34,396 bases of DNA from Chlorobiota bacterium (GCA_013153655.1 JAADEB010000059.1:1-34396); one strand, 5' to 3'; positions 25,034-33,539 are shown, numbered from the stretch's first letter. Notes: a model not told the origin generated them from the sequence alone. A program made the numbers and translations.

Positions 25034-25405
25034 ATGATGAAGGAGAAACCCACATATGATTTCCCCGAAACCTTCCGGAAACATTACCGTATTCCGGAAA
25101 AATATTTTGAAGATTTGGAAACGCGCATGACGGCCCGGATACGGCATGAGAACCCCCGGGTCAAACGTCGTCCGTACGCTTGGGTATCCCTGGCGGCGGC
25201 CACCGTGTTGTTGCTAATCGGATGGGGATTTTACCGGCAAATGTTATCGGCGGGCGATATGCCCCCGGAAACCGACAGTTTGCAAGTTTCCGGACCGGCG
25301 CTTATTACCCGCCCGGATAACGGAGACAACGATTTTTCGGATATCCCCGACGAAGTGATAGATGAATATCTCCTGGCCGCCGACGATTTGGAATACGATA
25401 TTTAA
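25034..25405 (+). CDS. Single-pass membrane protein of the kind encoded after ECF sigma factors
   Basis: 123 residues from the double Met at 25034. A cytoplasmic N-terminal segment carries the pattern IPEKYFEDLETRMTARI, followed by one transmembrane helix at about 50-69 (WVSLAAATVLLLIGWGFY) and an acidic periplasmic tail (DIPDEVIDEYLLAADDLEYDI). In Bacteroidota, proteins with this pattern typically follow an ECF sigma gene and precede a Spy/CpxP-like protein, and are presumed to be regulators of that sigma factor. Here the gene is 18 bases before such a Spy-like gene, but no sigma gene lies upstream: the tmRNA is there instead. Frames extending to 25004 lack support. Confidence 0.72.
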   Translation: MMKEKPTYDFPETFRKHYRIPEKYFEDLETRMTARIRHENPRVKRRPYAWVSLAAATVLLLIGWGFYRQMLSAGDMPPETDSLQVSGPALITRPDNGDNDFSDIPDEVIDEYLLAADDLEYDI

Positions 25406-25423
25406 ACACTAAAATCATATGTT

Positions 25424-26002
25424 ATGAAACGTTTTTTTCTGTTGTTTACCATTGCTTTACTATGGTATTATCCCATGGAAGCACAGCACCAAAAACCGGT
25501 CAAACCGCATTCCCCCCGATATGAACAACGCCGTGGAAAACCCGGGCATCACGGAGGTCCGGTTATGAATGAACGTATGTTTAAGGAAAAATATCAACGC
25601 CTGATTCAGAAGAAATGGCAATTTGTTCAAGAACGTCTCCGGCTTAGCCCGCGCGAAGCGCGCGAACTTAAACCCGTCATGGAAGCATATGACAAGGCCA
25701 TGATGAAACTCGTGATTCGTAAACGCAAAATTTTACGCCGTTTAAAGAAAAACAATCCGCAACCTTTGTCCGCTGCACAAGCGGCCGGGGAAATGGATAA
25801 ATTATTGGCCATCGAAAAGGAGATGCACCGGGTTAAAATGAAATATTATTCGCAAATTCAGCGGATTTTGCCTCCTCGCAAAGCTTTGGAACTCATCGGC
25901 CTGGAAGATGCTTGGCGCCACAGGCTCATGCAATACCGCCGGAAGCACAGACAAAAGCCCGGCCAACCCGACAGGCCCCATATTTTGAAAGAAAGGCAAT
26001 AA
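25424..26002 (+). CDS. Spy/CpxP-like periplasmic protein
   Basis: 192 residues. Signal peptide to PMEAQ (about residue 20), then a basic linker rich in His/Lys/Arg/Pro, then two long amphipathic helices. The core LRLSPREARELKPVMEAYDKAM corresponds to the LT..Q-type motif of Spy/CpxP proteins, in which this hairpin helix binds misfolded proteins or metal. The C-terminus is very basic. Partner of the membrane protein at 25034; likely an envelope-stress sensor or chaperone. Followed by a strong terminator at 26021. Confidence 0.72.
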   Translation: MKRFFLLFTIALLWYYPMEAQHQKPVKPHSPRYEQRRGKPGHHGGPVMNERMFKEKYQRLIQKKWQFVQERLRLSPREARELKPVMEAYDKAMMKLVIRKRKILRRLKKNNPQPLSAAQAAGEMDKLLAIEKEMHRVKMKYYSQIQRILPPRKALELIGLEDAWRHRLMQYRRKHRQKPGQPDRPHILKERQ

Positions 26003-26020
26003 TATTACCGTTATGGATTT

Positions 26021-26048
26021 AACGCCCTCCGGAGAGGGCGTTTCTTTT
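26021..26048 (+). terminator. Rho-independent terminator after the Spy-like gene
   Basis: AACGCCCTC (26021-26029) pairs perfectly with GAGGGCGTT (26034-26042) around the loop CGGA, then TTTCTTTT-type tract. Confidence 0.9.
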
Positions 26049-26230
26049 AATCAAGATATCATAAGTACTCATACTGAACCCTTTAAAGGCAATTGCAAAT
26101 GGATAAAATTATTTCTGATTTTCTTATGTTTAATATGAATTTGTATTGATTTCCAATTACTATAAATGTTTCCTAAAAGAACATTAACTCCTCGTCATTT
26201 TCTTCTTATACAATTCATAAACTTAAAAAA

Positions 26231-26620
26231 TTATCCCACACCCAGGATATGTTTCAGATCGTCCACCATGTTTTCCCAAAGCATGAGGGTTTCCTCTTCA
26301 TTATCATCCGAGAAATCGGTGATGAGGAGGGAAACATCGTCGGTGAGTTCGTCCACCAAAATTTTAAATTCGGTGTAATATTCGGTTTCCTTACCTTCTT
26401 GATCAAGCCATTGAAATCGAACCCGTTCATTTTTTTTGTTACGGGTGAGTTTGGCGCGTTCTTCGGAATCGCCCCAGATAAAAATGTAATTTCCGCCGCG
26501 GAATACCACATCATCGGCAAACCATTGCGCCAGTGCCGAGGGAGCCGTTAAATATTTGTGCAACATCGCGGGGGAAACCTTGATAAGGAATTCGAATTGA
26601 TACTTTTTCTTCTTGGCCAT
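26231..26620 (-). CDS. START-like (SRPBCC fold) domain protein
   Basis: 129 residues, no signal peptide. The sequence FEFLIKVSPAMLHKYLTAPSALAQWFAD is the start of an SRPBCC/AHSA1-type fold, and the acidic DDNEEETLMLWENMVDDL is the long C-terminal helix closing the pocket. Bacteroidota have a conserved family of this length. A hydrophobic ligand or chaperone-helper role is inferred from the fold only. Stands alone; nothing recognisable in the 228 bases on its 3' side. Confidence 0.78.
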   Translation of the reverse strand: MAKKKKYQFEFLIKVSPAMLHKYLTAPSALAQWFADDVVFRGGNYIFIWGDSEERAKLTRNKKNERVRFQWLDQEGKETEYYTEFKILVDELTDDVSLLITDFSDDNEEETLMLWENMVDDLKHILGVG

Positions 26621-26766
26621 ACAACTTTCTGTTTCGCGAGCAAATTATAAATAATTTTCGATTAATTCAAATAAATATTAGCTAAGAGGGACAGGGACAC
26701 TCCGAGGAGTTATGAAAAAGATTATTATCGAGCAAACCGCGGGAATATAGCCACGGGTACCAGGAT

Positions 26767-27054
26767 TTAGGATTTGTTTGAGTCTTCCTTGTCCACTTTT
26801 TTGACTTCGATACGGGGGAGGCCTTCTGCGGGGTCTTTCATTTTTTCGGGGTCGTCGGCCAGGGCATTCAAGTCTTTTACAATCTCTTCGATTTGTTCAT
26901 CGGTAAAGCCTTTGTCTTTGCAGGCCGTTTCCAGGGTACCCCAAATAGGTTCACCGCAGCGGATACATTTGATTCCGCGTACGCGCAGGAATTCTTCGGC
27001 AAAGGGATAATCTTCCACCAAATCTTCAATGGTAATATCTTTGGTAATAGGCAT
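26767..27054 (-). CDS. DUF1858 domain protein
   Basis: 95 residues. The N-terminal 65 residues match DUF1858: ITIEDLVEDYPFAEEFLRVRG, then GIKCIRCGEPIWGTLE with a CxxC pair, and LETACKDKGFTDEQIEEIVKDLN. The two Cys suggest metal or redox binding, as in the N-terminal domain of ScdA/RIC-type proteins. The tail is charged and probably unstructured. No signal, cytoplasmic. The stop codon lies in a short heptad repeat (GGATTTA GGATTTG on the plus strand). Promoter at 27084. Confidence 0.85.
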   Translation of the reverse strand: MPITKDITIEDLVEDYPFAEEFLRVRGIKCIRCGEPIWGTLETACKDKGFTDEQIEEIVKDLNALADDPEKMKDPAEGLPRIEVKKVDKEDSNKS

Positions 27055-27083
27055 TTGAATCGGTTTTGGGATTTTTGCAGGGT

Positions 27084-27091
27084 CAAAATTA
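27084..27091 (-). promoter_or_regulatory. -7 box TAATTTTG for the DUF1858 gene
   Basis: A perfect TAnnTTTG on the minus strand, 30 bases before the ATG at 27054. It is divergent from the box at 27136. Confidence 0.5.
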
Positions 27092-27135
27092 CAAAAAAAT
27101 CGGTGGCCGAAGCGCTTCGGAAAAAGGAAAAATCC

Positions 27136-27143
27136 TATATTTG
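27136..27143 (+). promoter_or_regulatory. -7 box TATATTTG for the HU/SPOR gene
   Basis: A perfect TAnnTTTG only 5 bases before the ATG at 27149. A start point 6-7 bases downstream would fall at the ATG, giving an essentially leaderless mRNA. No clear -33 box. Confidence 0.5.
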
Positions 27144-27148
27144 TACAT

Positions 27149-28099
27149 ATGAAAAAGAACCTGGAACAACATATTGCCGACCTGCTGCAACGTTATGATT
27201 TGGTAACGGTGCCGGGGTTCGGAACCTTTGTAGCCAAGCGAAAACCGGCATATTATGCGGAGGAAGACCACAGCTTTTTTCCGCCTTCCAAAGATTTGAC
27301 CTTTAATCTCCGCTTACGTACCGACGACGGACTGCTCAGCGACAGCATCGCGCGCCGGGAAAACATGACCCGCGCGGAGGCCCGCCGTTTGATCGACCGC
27401 ATTACCGACGAATGGGTTGCCGGCCTCAACCGTCACGGTCATCTCTATTTGGATCCGCTCGGCTCTTTTGTGTTTCATGACGGTAAGCTTAGGTTTATTT
27501 CCGCTCCGGGCATTAATTTTTTGCCGGAAGCTTTCGGTTTGCATCCCGTAGTACGCAGACCGGTTGAAAAACACGAAACCTTATTGACTTCCATTCCTAA
27601 AACAAAAACACCGGTGTACACATTGCCTACTTCCCGAAAATTATCCGTAAAAAGAACCGTAATGACCGCCGCCGCCGCACTTTTGATAGCGGGTTCGGTG
27701 GCATGGACTTTTATGCATTTCGGCTCCGCATCCATGTCCGGAACCGAAACCGTTCAGCAAGCTTCCTATACTTTGGAAGCCACCTTTCCGCCGGTTAAAA
27801 TTCATCCGGTCAAAAAGGCCGTGAATGAAACATTGACACAAGATAACCGGACAGCCGGCACGGAAGTGCAAGGTCCTACTTACTACCTCATTGCAGGTGC
27901 TTTCGGCCAAGAAGCCAATGCGCGCAAATTGATGGAACGCTTGGCAGCCGAAGGGTATACACCCGTAGAGGCGGGAACCAATGCCAAAGGTTTGCATTTG
28001 GTGGCCATTGCCGCTTATAAGGATGCCGGAGAGGCTCAAAAAGCCAAACAAGAATTGCGTGCCGCAGGCAAAGAAGTTTGGATTCTTACAAAAGGTTAA
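27149..28099 (+). CDS. HU-CCDC81/SPOR-domain membrane protein
   Basis: 316 residues. Residues 1-130 are the HU-CCDC81-type tandem region found in Bacteroidota (IADLLQRYDLVTVPGFGTFVAK at the start, FVFHDGKLRFISAPGINFLPE near the end). A transmembrane helix spans about 170-188 (MTAAAALLIAGSVAWTFM). The C-terminal 75 residues are a SPOR domain (YYLIAGAFGQEANARKLMERL onward), which binds denuded peptidoglycan glycan strands at division or turnover sites. So it is an inner-membrane protein linking a cytoplasmic DNA-binding-like domain to the wall. The N-terminal motif IADLLQRYDLV supports the start at 27149, despite the very short or absent leader. Confidence 0.87.
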   Translation: MKKNLEQHIADLLQRYDLVTVPGFGTFVAKRKPAYYAEEDHSFFPPSKDLTFNLRLRTDDGLLSDSIARRENMTRAEARRLIDRITDEWVAGLNRHGHLYLDPLGSFVFHDGKLRFISAPGINFLPEAFGLHPVVRRPVEKHETLLTSIPKTKTPVYTLPTSRKLSVKRTVMTAAAALLIAGSVAWTFMHFGSASMSGTETVQQASYTLEATFPPVKIHPVKKAVNETLTQDNRTAGTEVQGPTYYLIAGAFGQEANARKLMERLAAEGYTPVEAGTNAKGLHLVAIAAYKDAGEAQKAKQELRAAGKEVWILTKG

Positions 28100-28142
28100 G
28101 TTTTTTAGTCGAAAATCATTTGATAAAATTTTCCATAAAAAA

Positions 28143-28167
28143 CGACCGGTCCGTAATGGACCGGTCG
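28143..28167. terminator. Bidirectional terminator between convergent genes
   Basis: CGACCGGTCC (28143-28152) pairs perfectly with GGACCGGTCG (28158-28167) around GTAAT. A six-base A run before the stem gives a T tract for the minus-strand T9SS gene; TTGTTTTG after it serves the plus-strand SPOR gene more weakly. Confidence 0.85.
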
Positions 28168-28191
28168 AATTGTTTTGTGGTAAACGGTGTT

Positions 28192-29907
28192 TTATTTAAC
28201 CAATAATTTCAATACGGATACGCGATTTCCTTCACGTACACGCAGCATATAGATGCCGGGACGTACTTGCAGGCGGATCCATCCGTTGCCTTGGAGGCGG
28301 GTGGTAAGAATTGTTTTACCCGTAATATCCACCAATTGAACCGATTTTTCCAAACCGGCAGGCGTATGGATGTAGACGTTTCCACCGGTTACGGGGTTGG
28401 GATAGATGCGCAAGCCGGCAATGGGATTTGTGCTCATGCCAAGCGTAATATCGTTAATGCTTCGAGGATATACTTGGGGATGTCCGTAATACTCAGCACC
28501 TATTCCCGTTACATCCACTTCTTCGGTGGGTATGCTTTCTCCGGCAAGATCGGAGAAGAATACACGTAAGGTAGTGGTATCCGTAGCGTTATACAGATCA
28601 TAATTGGTGCGAGCCTCGAAGACGGTATTGCCTCCGGAGGTATCGATACGGACACGGGTGAACTTGATCAATTCCGATTCGTAATCGTCATGATTGGCAT
28701 TGAAATCGGCAATATTTACTTCCTGAGGCGTAACGGTATTATTGGAAGAAGAAGTGCCGGGGTCAACGGTGGGAATCAATTCCATCATACCAGCATAGGA
28801 TGCCAATTTACCTTTCAGGTTGGTTACACCGTCATACAAGTTGTATTGGTTATAATCGATTACAGCGTTAGGGTCATAAATCATGATACCGGCGGAAGCA
28901 TCCTGTACGAAAGCATTAAGTCTTCCGCGATTTTCTTGCCCGCCAATAATAATCACTTCACCGGTTACTTCGTAATAATCGCCAATGGTTCCTGCACGCA
29001 AGGCCGCCAGGTCAGCCACTTGGGTGTAGGAAGCGATGGTGAAGCTCACTTGATCGGTTACAGCAGGATTTAGAGAGTTGCCGGTGCTATCCACTAATTC
29101 CATGCTCACGCTATGATTACCTTGCGAAAGACCTGTCAATTGGATGGGATCGGTATCGTATTTGTCTTGTGAAGCACCGCCGTCAACGGAATAAACGATA
29201 TAACCGTCGCCGCCGGATTGTGCCACGGTGAAATTGTTTACGGTGAATTCCACGGTAACATCGGTGGTTTCGGGATTGAACACATAACCGTCGGAAGGGG
29301 AGGTAATGAGCAATTCGGGTTGGGAGCTACATCCGTTGTAGGACCCCAGCTGGTCCCAACCGGCATCCCTGTCCAGAACATTCCATTGGGAATCGTCGGC
29401 ATTGGTTCCGGCCGATACGGCCCAGTCGGTGGTGGGGCTACATACAGTGGATTTTCGGATGAGTGTATGATTCACGGTAGCATTGGACACACCTGCTACC
29501 GTCCAACCATCACCAGGATCCACACCCACTTCGCCGATTACATCCAACGGGTTACCGTTTTTTGTCAAAACCACGGCGTCGTCACCATTAAAATAAGTTA
29601 CCGTGGAGGTGGTGTCGGCTGCATTAAGAATGGCTTGATCGGCACTGGAATTGGCAATCACATAAACGTCGCCGGAAGCCAATGTGCCGGTAAGGGTCAA
29701 TGAATTTGTCGCTGTGCTATCTCCGTTGGCATACAGTTCCACGGCATATTGCGAAAGGTCAACATCGGCGCCGGTTCCGTTGTAAATTTCCAAAAATTTG
29801 TTGTTAGACGAACCTTCGCCGTATTTGCTGAAATACAAGTCGGTGGCTTGGCCGTAAGCCAGACTTGTCAGTAAGAAGGACATGAAAAGAAAATAGATTT
29901 TTTTCAT
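28192..29907 (-). CDS. Lamin-tail-domain protein with T9SS C-terminal sorting domain
   Basis: 571 residues from MKKIYFLFMSFLLTSLAYGQ (29907); the longer frame upstream has no signal. Residues about 20-160 are a lamin tail domain (LYFSKYGEGSSNNKFLEIYNG, VDLSQYAVELYANGD, DAVVLTKNGNPLDVIGEVG). Residues about 190-290 are an Ig-like sandwich (LITSPSDGYVFNP). Residues about 295-480 look like a DUF5689/OB-like region (YYEVTGEVIIIGGQENRG). The last 70 residues are a type A sorting domain (GLRIYPNPVTGGNVYIHTP, VQLVDITGKTI, RPGIYMLRVREG). No catalytic motif is seen. Exported by Sec and secreted by the type IX system; may act as a structural or nucleic-acid/polymer-binding surface protein. Confidence 0.88.
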   Translation of the reverse strand: MKKIYFLFMSFLLTSLAYGQATDLYFSKYGEGSSNNKFLEIYNGTGADVDLSQYAVELYANGDSTATNSLTLTGTLASGDVYVIANSSADQAILNAADTTSTVTYFNGDDAVVLTKNGNPLDVIGEVGVDPGDGWTVAGVSNATVNHTLIRKSTVCSPTTDWAVSAGTNADDSQWNVLDRDAGWDQLGSYNGCSSQPELLITSPSDGYVFNPETTDVTVEFTVNNFTVAQSGGDGYIVYSVDGGASQDKYDTDPIQLTGLSQGNHSVSMELVDSTGNSLNPAVTDQVSFTIASYTQVADLAALRAGTIGDYYEVTGEVIIIGGQENRGRLNAFVQDASAGIMIYDPNAVIDYNQYNLYDGVTNLKGKLASYAGMMELIPTVDPGTSSSNNTVTPQEVNIADFNANHDDYESELIKFTRVRIDTSGGNTVFEARTNYDLYNATDTTTLRVFFSDLAGESIPTEEVDVTGIGAEYYGHPQVYPRSINDITLGMSTNPIAGLRIYPNPVTGGNVYIHTPAGLEKSVQLVDITGKTILTTRLQGNGWIRLQVRPGIYMLRVREGNRVSVLKLLVK

Positions 29908-30016
29908 AATGAAGAGGTTTTGAGATTTTTCAAGTTGAAAGTTACGCATTTCCTTCGGATTGAAAAAAGATTTTTTACATAAAATTTTCAAAAAATCTTG
30001 TCTTTCCATACCACAT

Positions 30017-30047
30017 AAAAAAACCGTCCACCCCGGAAGGCGGACGG
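30017..30047 (-). terminator. Terminator of the S8 protease gene
   Basis: CCGTCCACC (30024-30032) pairs with GGCGGACGG (30039-30047) with one A-C mismatch, and the minus strand continues in a T run (complement of 30017-30023). Confidence 0.8.
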
Positions 30048-30074
30048 CCGGTTATTATTATTTATGGTGGTAAA

Positions 30075-31808
30075 TTATTTCGTGCCGGCGGCTTTTTTCT
30101 TTTCGGCCAATTCTTTGGCCATTTGAAGGGCGCGGTAAGCATTTACGATACGGCCGCTTTTGGACAAGGCTTCGAAGGGTTTTACCTCGGGTTCCTTGCT
30201 ACCGTCTTCACTGGGAACAAACACCATGATCACCGGCGCGATACCCGAATCCATCAGGATGTGTTTTACCTCGGAGGCCGTCAGTTCGGGATAACGCGAA
30301 CGAATCAAGGCGGCTACACCGGCGGCATCCGGAGCGGCCATGGAGGTGCCGTTGAAGGAAGCATAATCGCTGAAAGGCACGGTGGAGTAAATATCCACGC
30401 CGGGCGAAAATACGTCCACGGTGGTTTTGCCGTAGTTGCTGAACGAAGCGGGCAGGTCGGCTCCGAAGAAAGGACTGTAAGCACCGATGGTGATAAAGTT
30501 GTCGGCGATTTCTTGTCCGGGTTTTTCGCCGTCGTTGGGATAGGAGATGAATTCGCCGAATTTGTCCATATCCTTGGCATCGTTTCCGGCGGCATTGACG
30601 ATAAGCACATCGTGATCGGCGGCGTATTTGATGGCATCCCATACCCAATCCTTATGGGGGGAGAAATATTTACCGAAACTGCAATTGATAATTTTGGCGC
30701 CGTTATCCACCGCGTAGCGAATACCCAGCGCAATGTCTTTATCATATTCGTCACCGTCGGGAACGGCACGGATGGGCATGATCAGCACTTTGTCGGCCAC
30801 GCCGTTGATGCCGATACCGTTGTTGCGCTTGGCGGCAATAATACCGGCCACGTGGGTGGCATGAGCTTCGTCGGCGTCCACGGGGCGTACGTCGGGATTG
30901 CCGTAATTGCGGTCGTTCCAATCGTCGGGGTTGTCGCCCACTACGGCACGGCCGTTGAAGTCGATGTTCAGGTTGTATTTCAATTGGCCTTCCATATATT
31001 TGCGAAAACGTTCGATTCTTTTGTTGTGGCTGTTCAATCCTTGAAGATATTTTTCTTTGGCGGCCAGAATTTTTTCATCATCCGTTTGGATGGCCTTTAC
31101 TTTTTCTTCGGTAAGTTCATCGGTTTTAAGGTAATCTTTTAGGGTATTTTCCACCTGTGCAACCATGGCCTCATACATTTTCAGCTGGCGTTCCATGCCT
31201 TTGGCTTCTTTGAGTTTTTCGGCCAATTTTTTTTCGGCGCGTTGATAGAGGCGGAACATTTCGCGGTCTTTTTCGGGAATTTGGTCGATGGTTTTACCGG
31301 CCCACAGCGGTCGGTATTTGGCCACGATGCGGGTGAGTTCCAGTTGTTCGGCATAGGCTTTGCGTCCGTCGCGGTTGCCCAGGAAATTCCAGCCGTGTAC
31401 GTCGTCCACGTAGCCGTTGTGATCGTCATCGATGCCGTTGCCGGGAATTTCGTCGCGGTTGGTCCAAATCACGTCTTTGAGGTCTTCGTGATCAATGTCC
31501 ATACCGGAGTCCAGGACGGCCACTATGACGGTGTCGCCCTTGGGAAGGTCCTTCATCAATTCGGCGTAGGCGCGGTTGACGCTCATGCCGGGAAGTTTGT
31601 CGGTCAGCGGGTCTTTGTGTTGCCAGCCGCGTACTTCTTCGCGGGTGTAGAGTGCGCTGATTTTGTCGGGAACGGATGCTTCGGTTTTGGCGGCGGTTTC
31701 GGTTCCTTCGGCTTTTTTTGCCTCGCCGGCGGTTTTCCGGAAAGCGCCACAACCGGTCATACCGTAGGCCAACAGACCTACGAGTACTATTCTTGCTATT
31801 GTTTTCAT
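30075..31808 (-). CDS. S8 (subtilisin-like) protease lipoprotein
   Basis: 577 residues, lipobox MTGC (Cys20). The catalytic triad is Asp100 (VIVAVLDSGMD), His319 (EAHATHVAGII) and Ser489 (SFNGTSMAAPDAAG), with oxyanion Asn409 (NAAGND). About 219 residues separate Asp and His, against about 30 in classical subtilisins; the insert (150-300) is highly charged and helical and may be a coiled coil. The Asp-rich loop GNGIDDDHNGYVDD after the Asp may bind calcium. A lipid-anchored periplasmic or surface protease. The C-terminal 25 residues are basic/Ala-rich. It starts 18 bases after the MBL gene but has its own -7 box within the end of that gene. Confidence 0.93.
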   Translation of the reverse strand: MKTIARIVLVGLLAYGMTGCGAFRKTAGEAKKAEGTETAAKTEASVPDKISALYTREEVRGWQHKDPLTDKLPGMSVNRAYAELMKDLPKGDTVIVAVLDSGMDIDHEDLKDVIWTNRDEIPGNGIDDDHNGYVDDVHGWNFLGNRDGRKAYAEQLELTRIVAKYRPLWAGKTIDQIPEKDREMFRLYQRAEKKLAEKLKEAKGMERQLKMYEAMVAQVENTLKDYLKTDELTEEKVKAIQTDDEKILAAKEKYLQGLNSHNKRIERFRKYMEGQLKYNLNIDFNGRAVVGDNPDDWNDRNYGNPDVRPVDADEAHATHVAGIIAAKRNNGIGINGVADKVLIMPIRAVPDGDEYDKDIALGIRYAVDNGAKIINCSFGKYFSPHKDWVWDAIKYAADHDVLIVNAAGNDAKDMDKFGEFISYPNDGEKPGQEIADNFITIGAYSPFFGADLPASFSNYGKTTVDVFSPGVDIYSTVPFSDYASFNGTSMAAPDAAGVAALIRSRYPELTASEVKHILMDSGIAPVIMVFVPSEDGSKEPEVKPFEALSKSGRIVNAYRALQMAKELAEKKKAAGTK

Positions 31809-31825
31809 ATTAATGTAAAATGGTT

Positions 31826-32689
31826 TTATAGGTTAATAAATTCGTGCAAAGTTAAAATTTTATCCAATCGAACGCCTTTGTCGGTATGTTTGACGGTGAT
31901 GATTTCGTTTTCGGGATCGTGTTCCAGGAAGAGGTAAATGCCGTTGTCGGCGGCCCAGTTGAGGAAATCGTCTTTTTCGTCCAGGGTAATCAGCGGCCGT
32001 GTGTCGTAGCCCATCACATAAGGCAGGGGAATGTGTCCCGTGGTGGGAAGCAGGTCGGCCATGAACACCAAGGTTTTGTCGCCATGGTAAAGCACCGGTA
32101 GCATTTGGCTTTCGGTATGGCCGCTGACAAAAATAAAATCCATTTTCAGATCGGTGGCTCCCAGGCGGTTGCCCGCGTCGGGAGTGGGGACGAAATGCAG
32201 CACGCCGTGTTCTTGGAGGGGTACAAAATTTTCTTTCAGGAACGAAGCGCGTTCGCGCCGGTTGGGATGTACGGCCCAATCCCAGTGTTTTTCATTGGAC
32301 CAGTAGCGTGCTCGCGGGAAGGCGGGAACGAGGTTGCCCTCTTGGTCGCGGATAACCGATCCGCCGCAATGGTCGAAATGGAGGTGGGTCATGATCACGT
32401 CGGTGATGTCGTCCGGCGTGTAGCCCAGTTCTTCCAATTTGCGGTAGAGGCCGCCGCGGTTGGTGGGTTTGTAGTAGCCGAAAAATTTGTCGCTTTGTTT
32501 GTCGCCCATACCCGTGTCGATGAGGATAAGCCGGTCGCCGTCTTCGATGAGGAGGCTCCGGGTGGCCATTTGAATGAGGTTGTCTTCGTCGGCCGGGTTG
32601 GTGCGTTGCCAGAGCGTTTTGGGTACCACGCCGAACATGGCGCCGCCGTCCAGCTTGAAGTTTTCGTGAATGAGCGAGTGGAGTTTCAT
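31826..32689 (-). CDS. MBL-fold metallohydrolase
   Basis: 287 residues, no signal peptide, full-length for the AHL-lactonase-like branch. Metal ligands: THLHFDHCGG (His102, His104, Asp106, His107), His191 in VSGHTES, Asp212 in FMADLLP, and His257 in LEHDP. IDTGMGD is the usual early motif. A two-zinc hydrolase of unknown substrate (lactones, phosphoesters or similar). Its ATG overlaps the YebC stop by 4 bases (ATGA), so the two are translationally coupled. Confidence 0.9.
   Translation of the reverse strand: MKLHSLIHENFKLDGGAMFGVVPKTLWQRTNPADEDNLIQMATRSLLIEDGDRLILIDTGMGDKQSDKFFGYYKPTNRGGLYRKLEELGYTPDDITDVIMTHLHFDHCGGSVIRDQEGNLVPAFPRARYWSNEKHWDWAVHPNRRERASFLKENFVPLQEHGVLHFVPTPDAGNRLGATDLKMDFIFVSGHTESQMLPVLYHGDKTLVFMADLLPTTGHIPLPYVMGYDTRPLITLDEKDDFLNWAADNGIYLFLEHDPENEIITVKHTDKGVRLDKILTLHEFINL
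31847..31854 (-). promoter_or_regulatory. -7 box TAACTTTG for the S8 protease gene
   Basis: A perfect TAnnTTTG on the minus strand, 39 bases before the ATG at 31808 and inside the last codons of the MBL gene. It has the same TTAACTTTGCAC form as the tRNA promoters. Confidence 0.5.
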
Positions 32690-33441
32690 AGGTTGAGTTT
32701 TTCCATCAACTCGTCGGTGAGTTCCAGGTTATGGTAAACGTTTTGTACGTCGTCTTCGTCTTCGAATTTTTCGGCCAGTTTCAGGATTTTTTCCGCTTGG
32801 TCCAGCGGCAGGGTTTTGGTGGTTTTGGGGATGCGTTGGAGGCCGGCGTTTTTCACTTCGATACCCAATTCTTCCAGTTTGGACGCCATGAGGCCGAAAT
32901 CTTTGTAATCGGTATAGACGGTGATGAATTCGTCGTCGGTTTCGATATCTTCGGCGCCGCCGTCGATAAGTTCCATTTCCAGCTCTTCGGGATCCATGCC
33001 GGCTGTTTTTTCTTTTTCAATGGTAAAAACGCCCTTGCGGTCGAACACATATTCCAGGGAGCCTGTTTTGCCCAGTTCGCCGCCGTTTTTGTTGAATATG
33101 GAGCGTATGATACCCACGGTGCGGTTGGTGTTGTCCGTGGCCGTTTCGATGATGAAGGCGATGCCATAGGGTCCGTAGCCTTCGAAGGTAACTTCCTGAT
33201 AGTTTTCGGCATCTTTGCCCGAAGCTTTCTTAATGGCCCGTTGGATATTATCCTTGGGCATATTCACGCCGCGCGCATTGGCGATAGCCCGCCGTAATGC
33301 GGGATTGCTTTCCGGGTCGGGACCGCCTTGGCGAACGGCAATATTGATTTCACGTAATACTTTGGTAAACATTTTGGCCCGCTTGGCGTCCTGTGCGCCT
33401 TTGCGGTGCTTGATATTGGCCCATTTACTATGTCCTGCCAT
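32686..33441 (-). CDS. yebC: YebC/PmpR-family protein
   Basis: 251 residues, standard length. MAGHSKWANIKHRKGAQDAKRAKMF is the family's hallmark start (given here as MAGHSKWANIKHRKGAQDAK), followed by RQGGPDPESNPALRRAI and NMPKDNIQRAIKKASGKD, then two further alpha/beta domains. Classically annotated as a transcription regulator; more recent work links the family to translation of difficult (proline-rich) sequences on the ribosome. First gene of the yebC-MBL pair, with a -7 box at 33469. Confidence 0.96.
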   Translation of the reverse strand: MAGHSKWANIKHRKGAQDAKRAKMFTKVLREINIAVRQGGPDPESNPALRRAIANARGVNMPKDNIQRAIKKASGKDAENYQEVTFEGYGPYGIAFIIETATDNTNRTVGIIRSIFNKNGGELGKTGSLEYVFDRKGVFTIEKEKTAGMDPEELEMELIDGGAEDIETDDEFITVYTDYKDFGLMASKLEELGIEVKNAGLQRIPKTTKTLPLDQAEKILKLAEKFEDEDDVQNVYHNLELTDELMEKLNL

Positions 33442-33468
33442 ACATTATAATTTATAATTATCCATCCA

Positions 33469-33476
33469 CAAAGTTA
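33469..33476 (-). promoter_or_regulatory. -7 box TAACTTTG for yebC
   Basis: A perfect TAnnTTTG on the minus strand, 28 bases before the ATG at 33441, giving a leader of about 21 bases. The fourth exact TAACTTTG in the window. Confidence 0.55.
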
Positions 33477-33539
33477 ATTAAAATATTGGTGATTTGCTGC
33501 GGGGGCGTTGAATCGTAGAATTGTGCAATCGGTAATTTT

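Noticed and set aside
30123..31142. 339-codon plus-strand frame opposite the S8 protease
   Set aside because: The catalytic motifs of S8 are on the other strand; this frame has no recognisable features.
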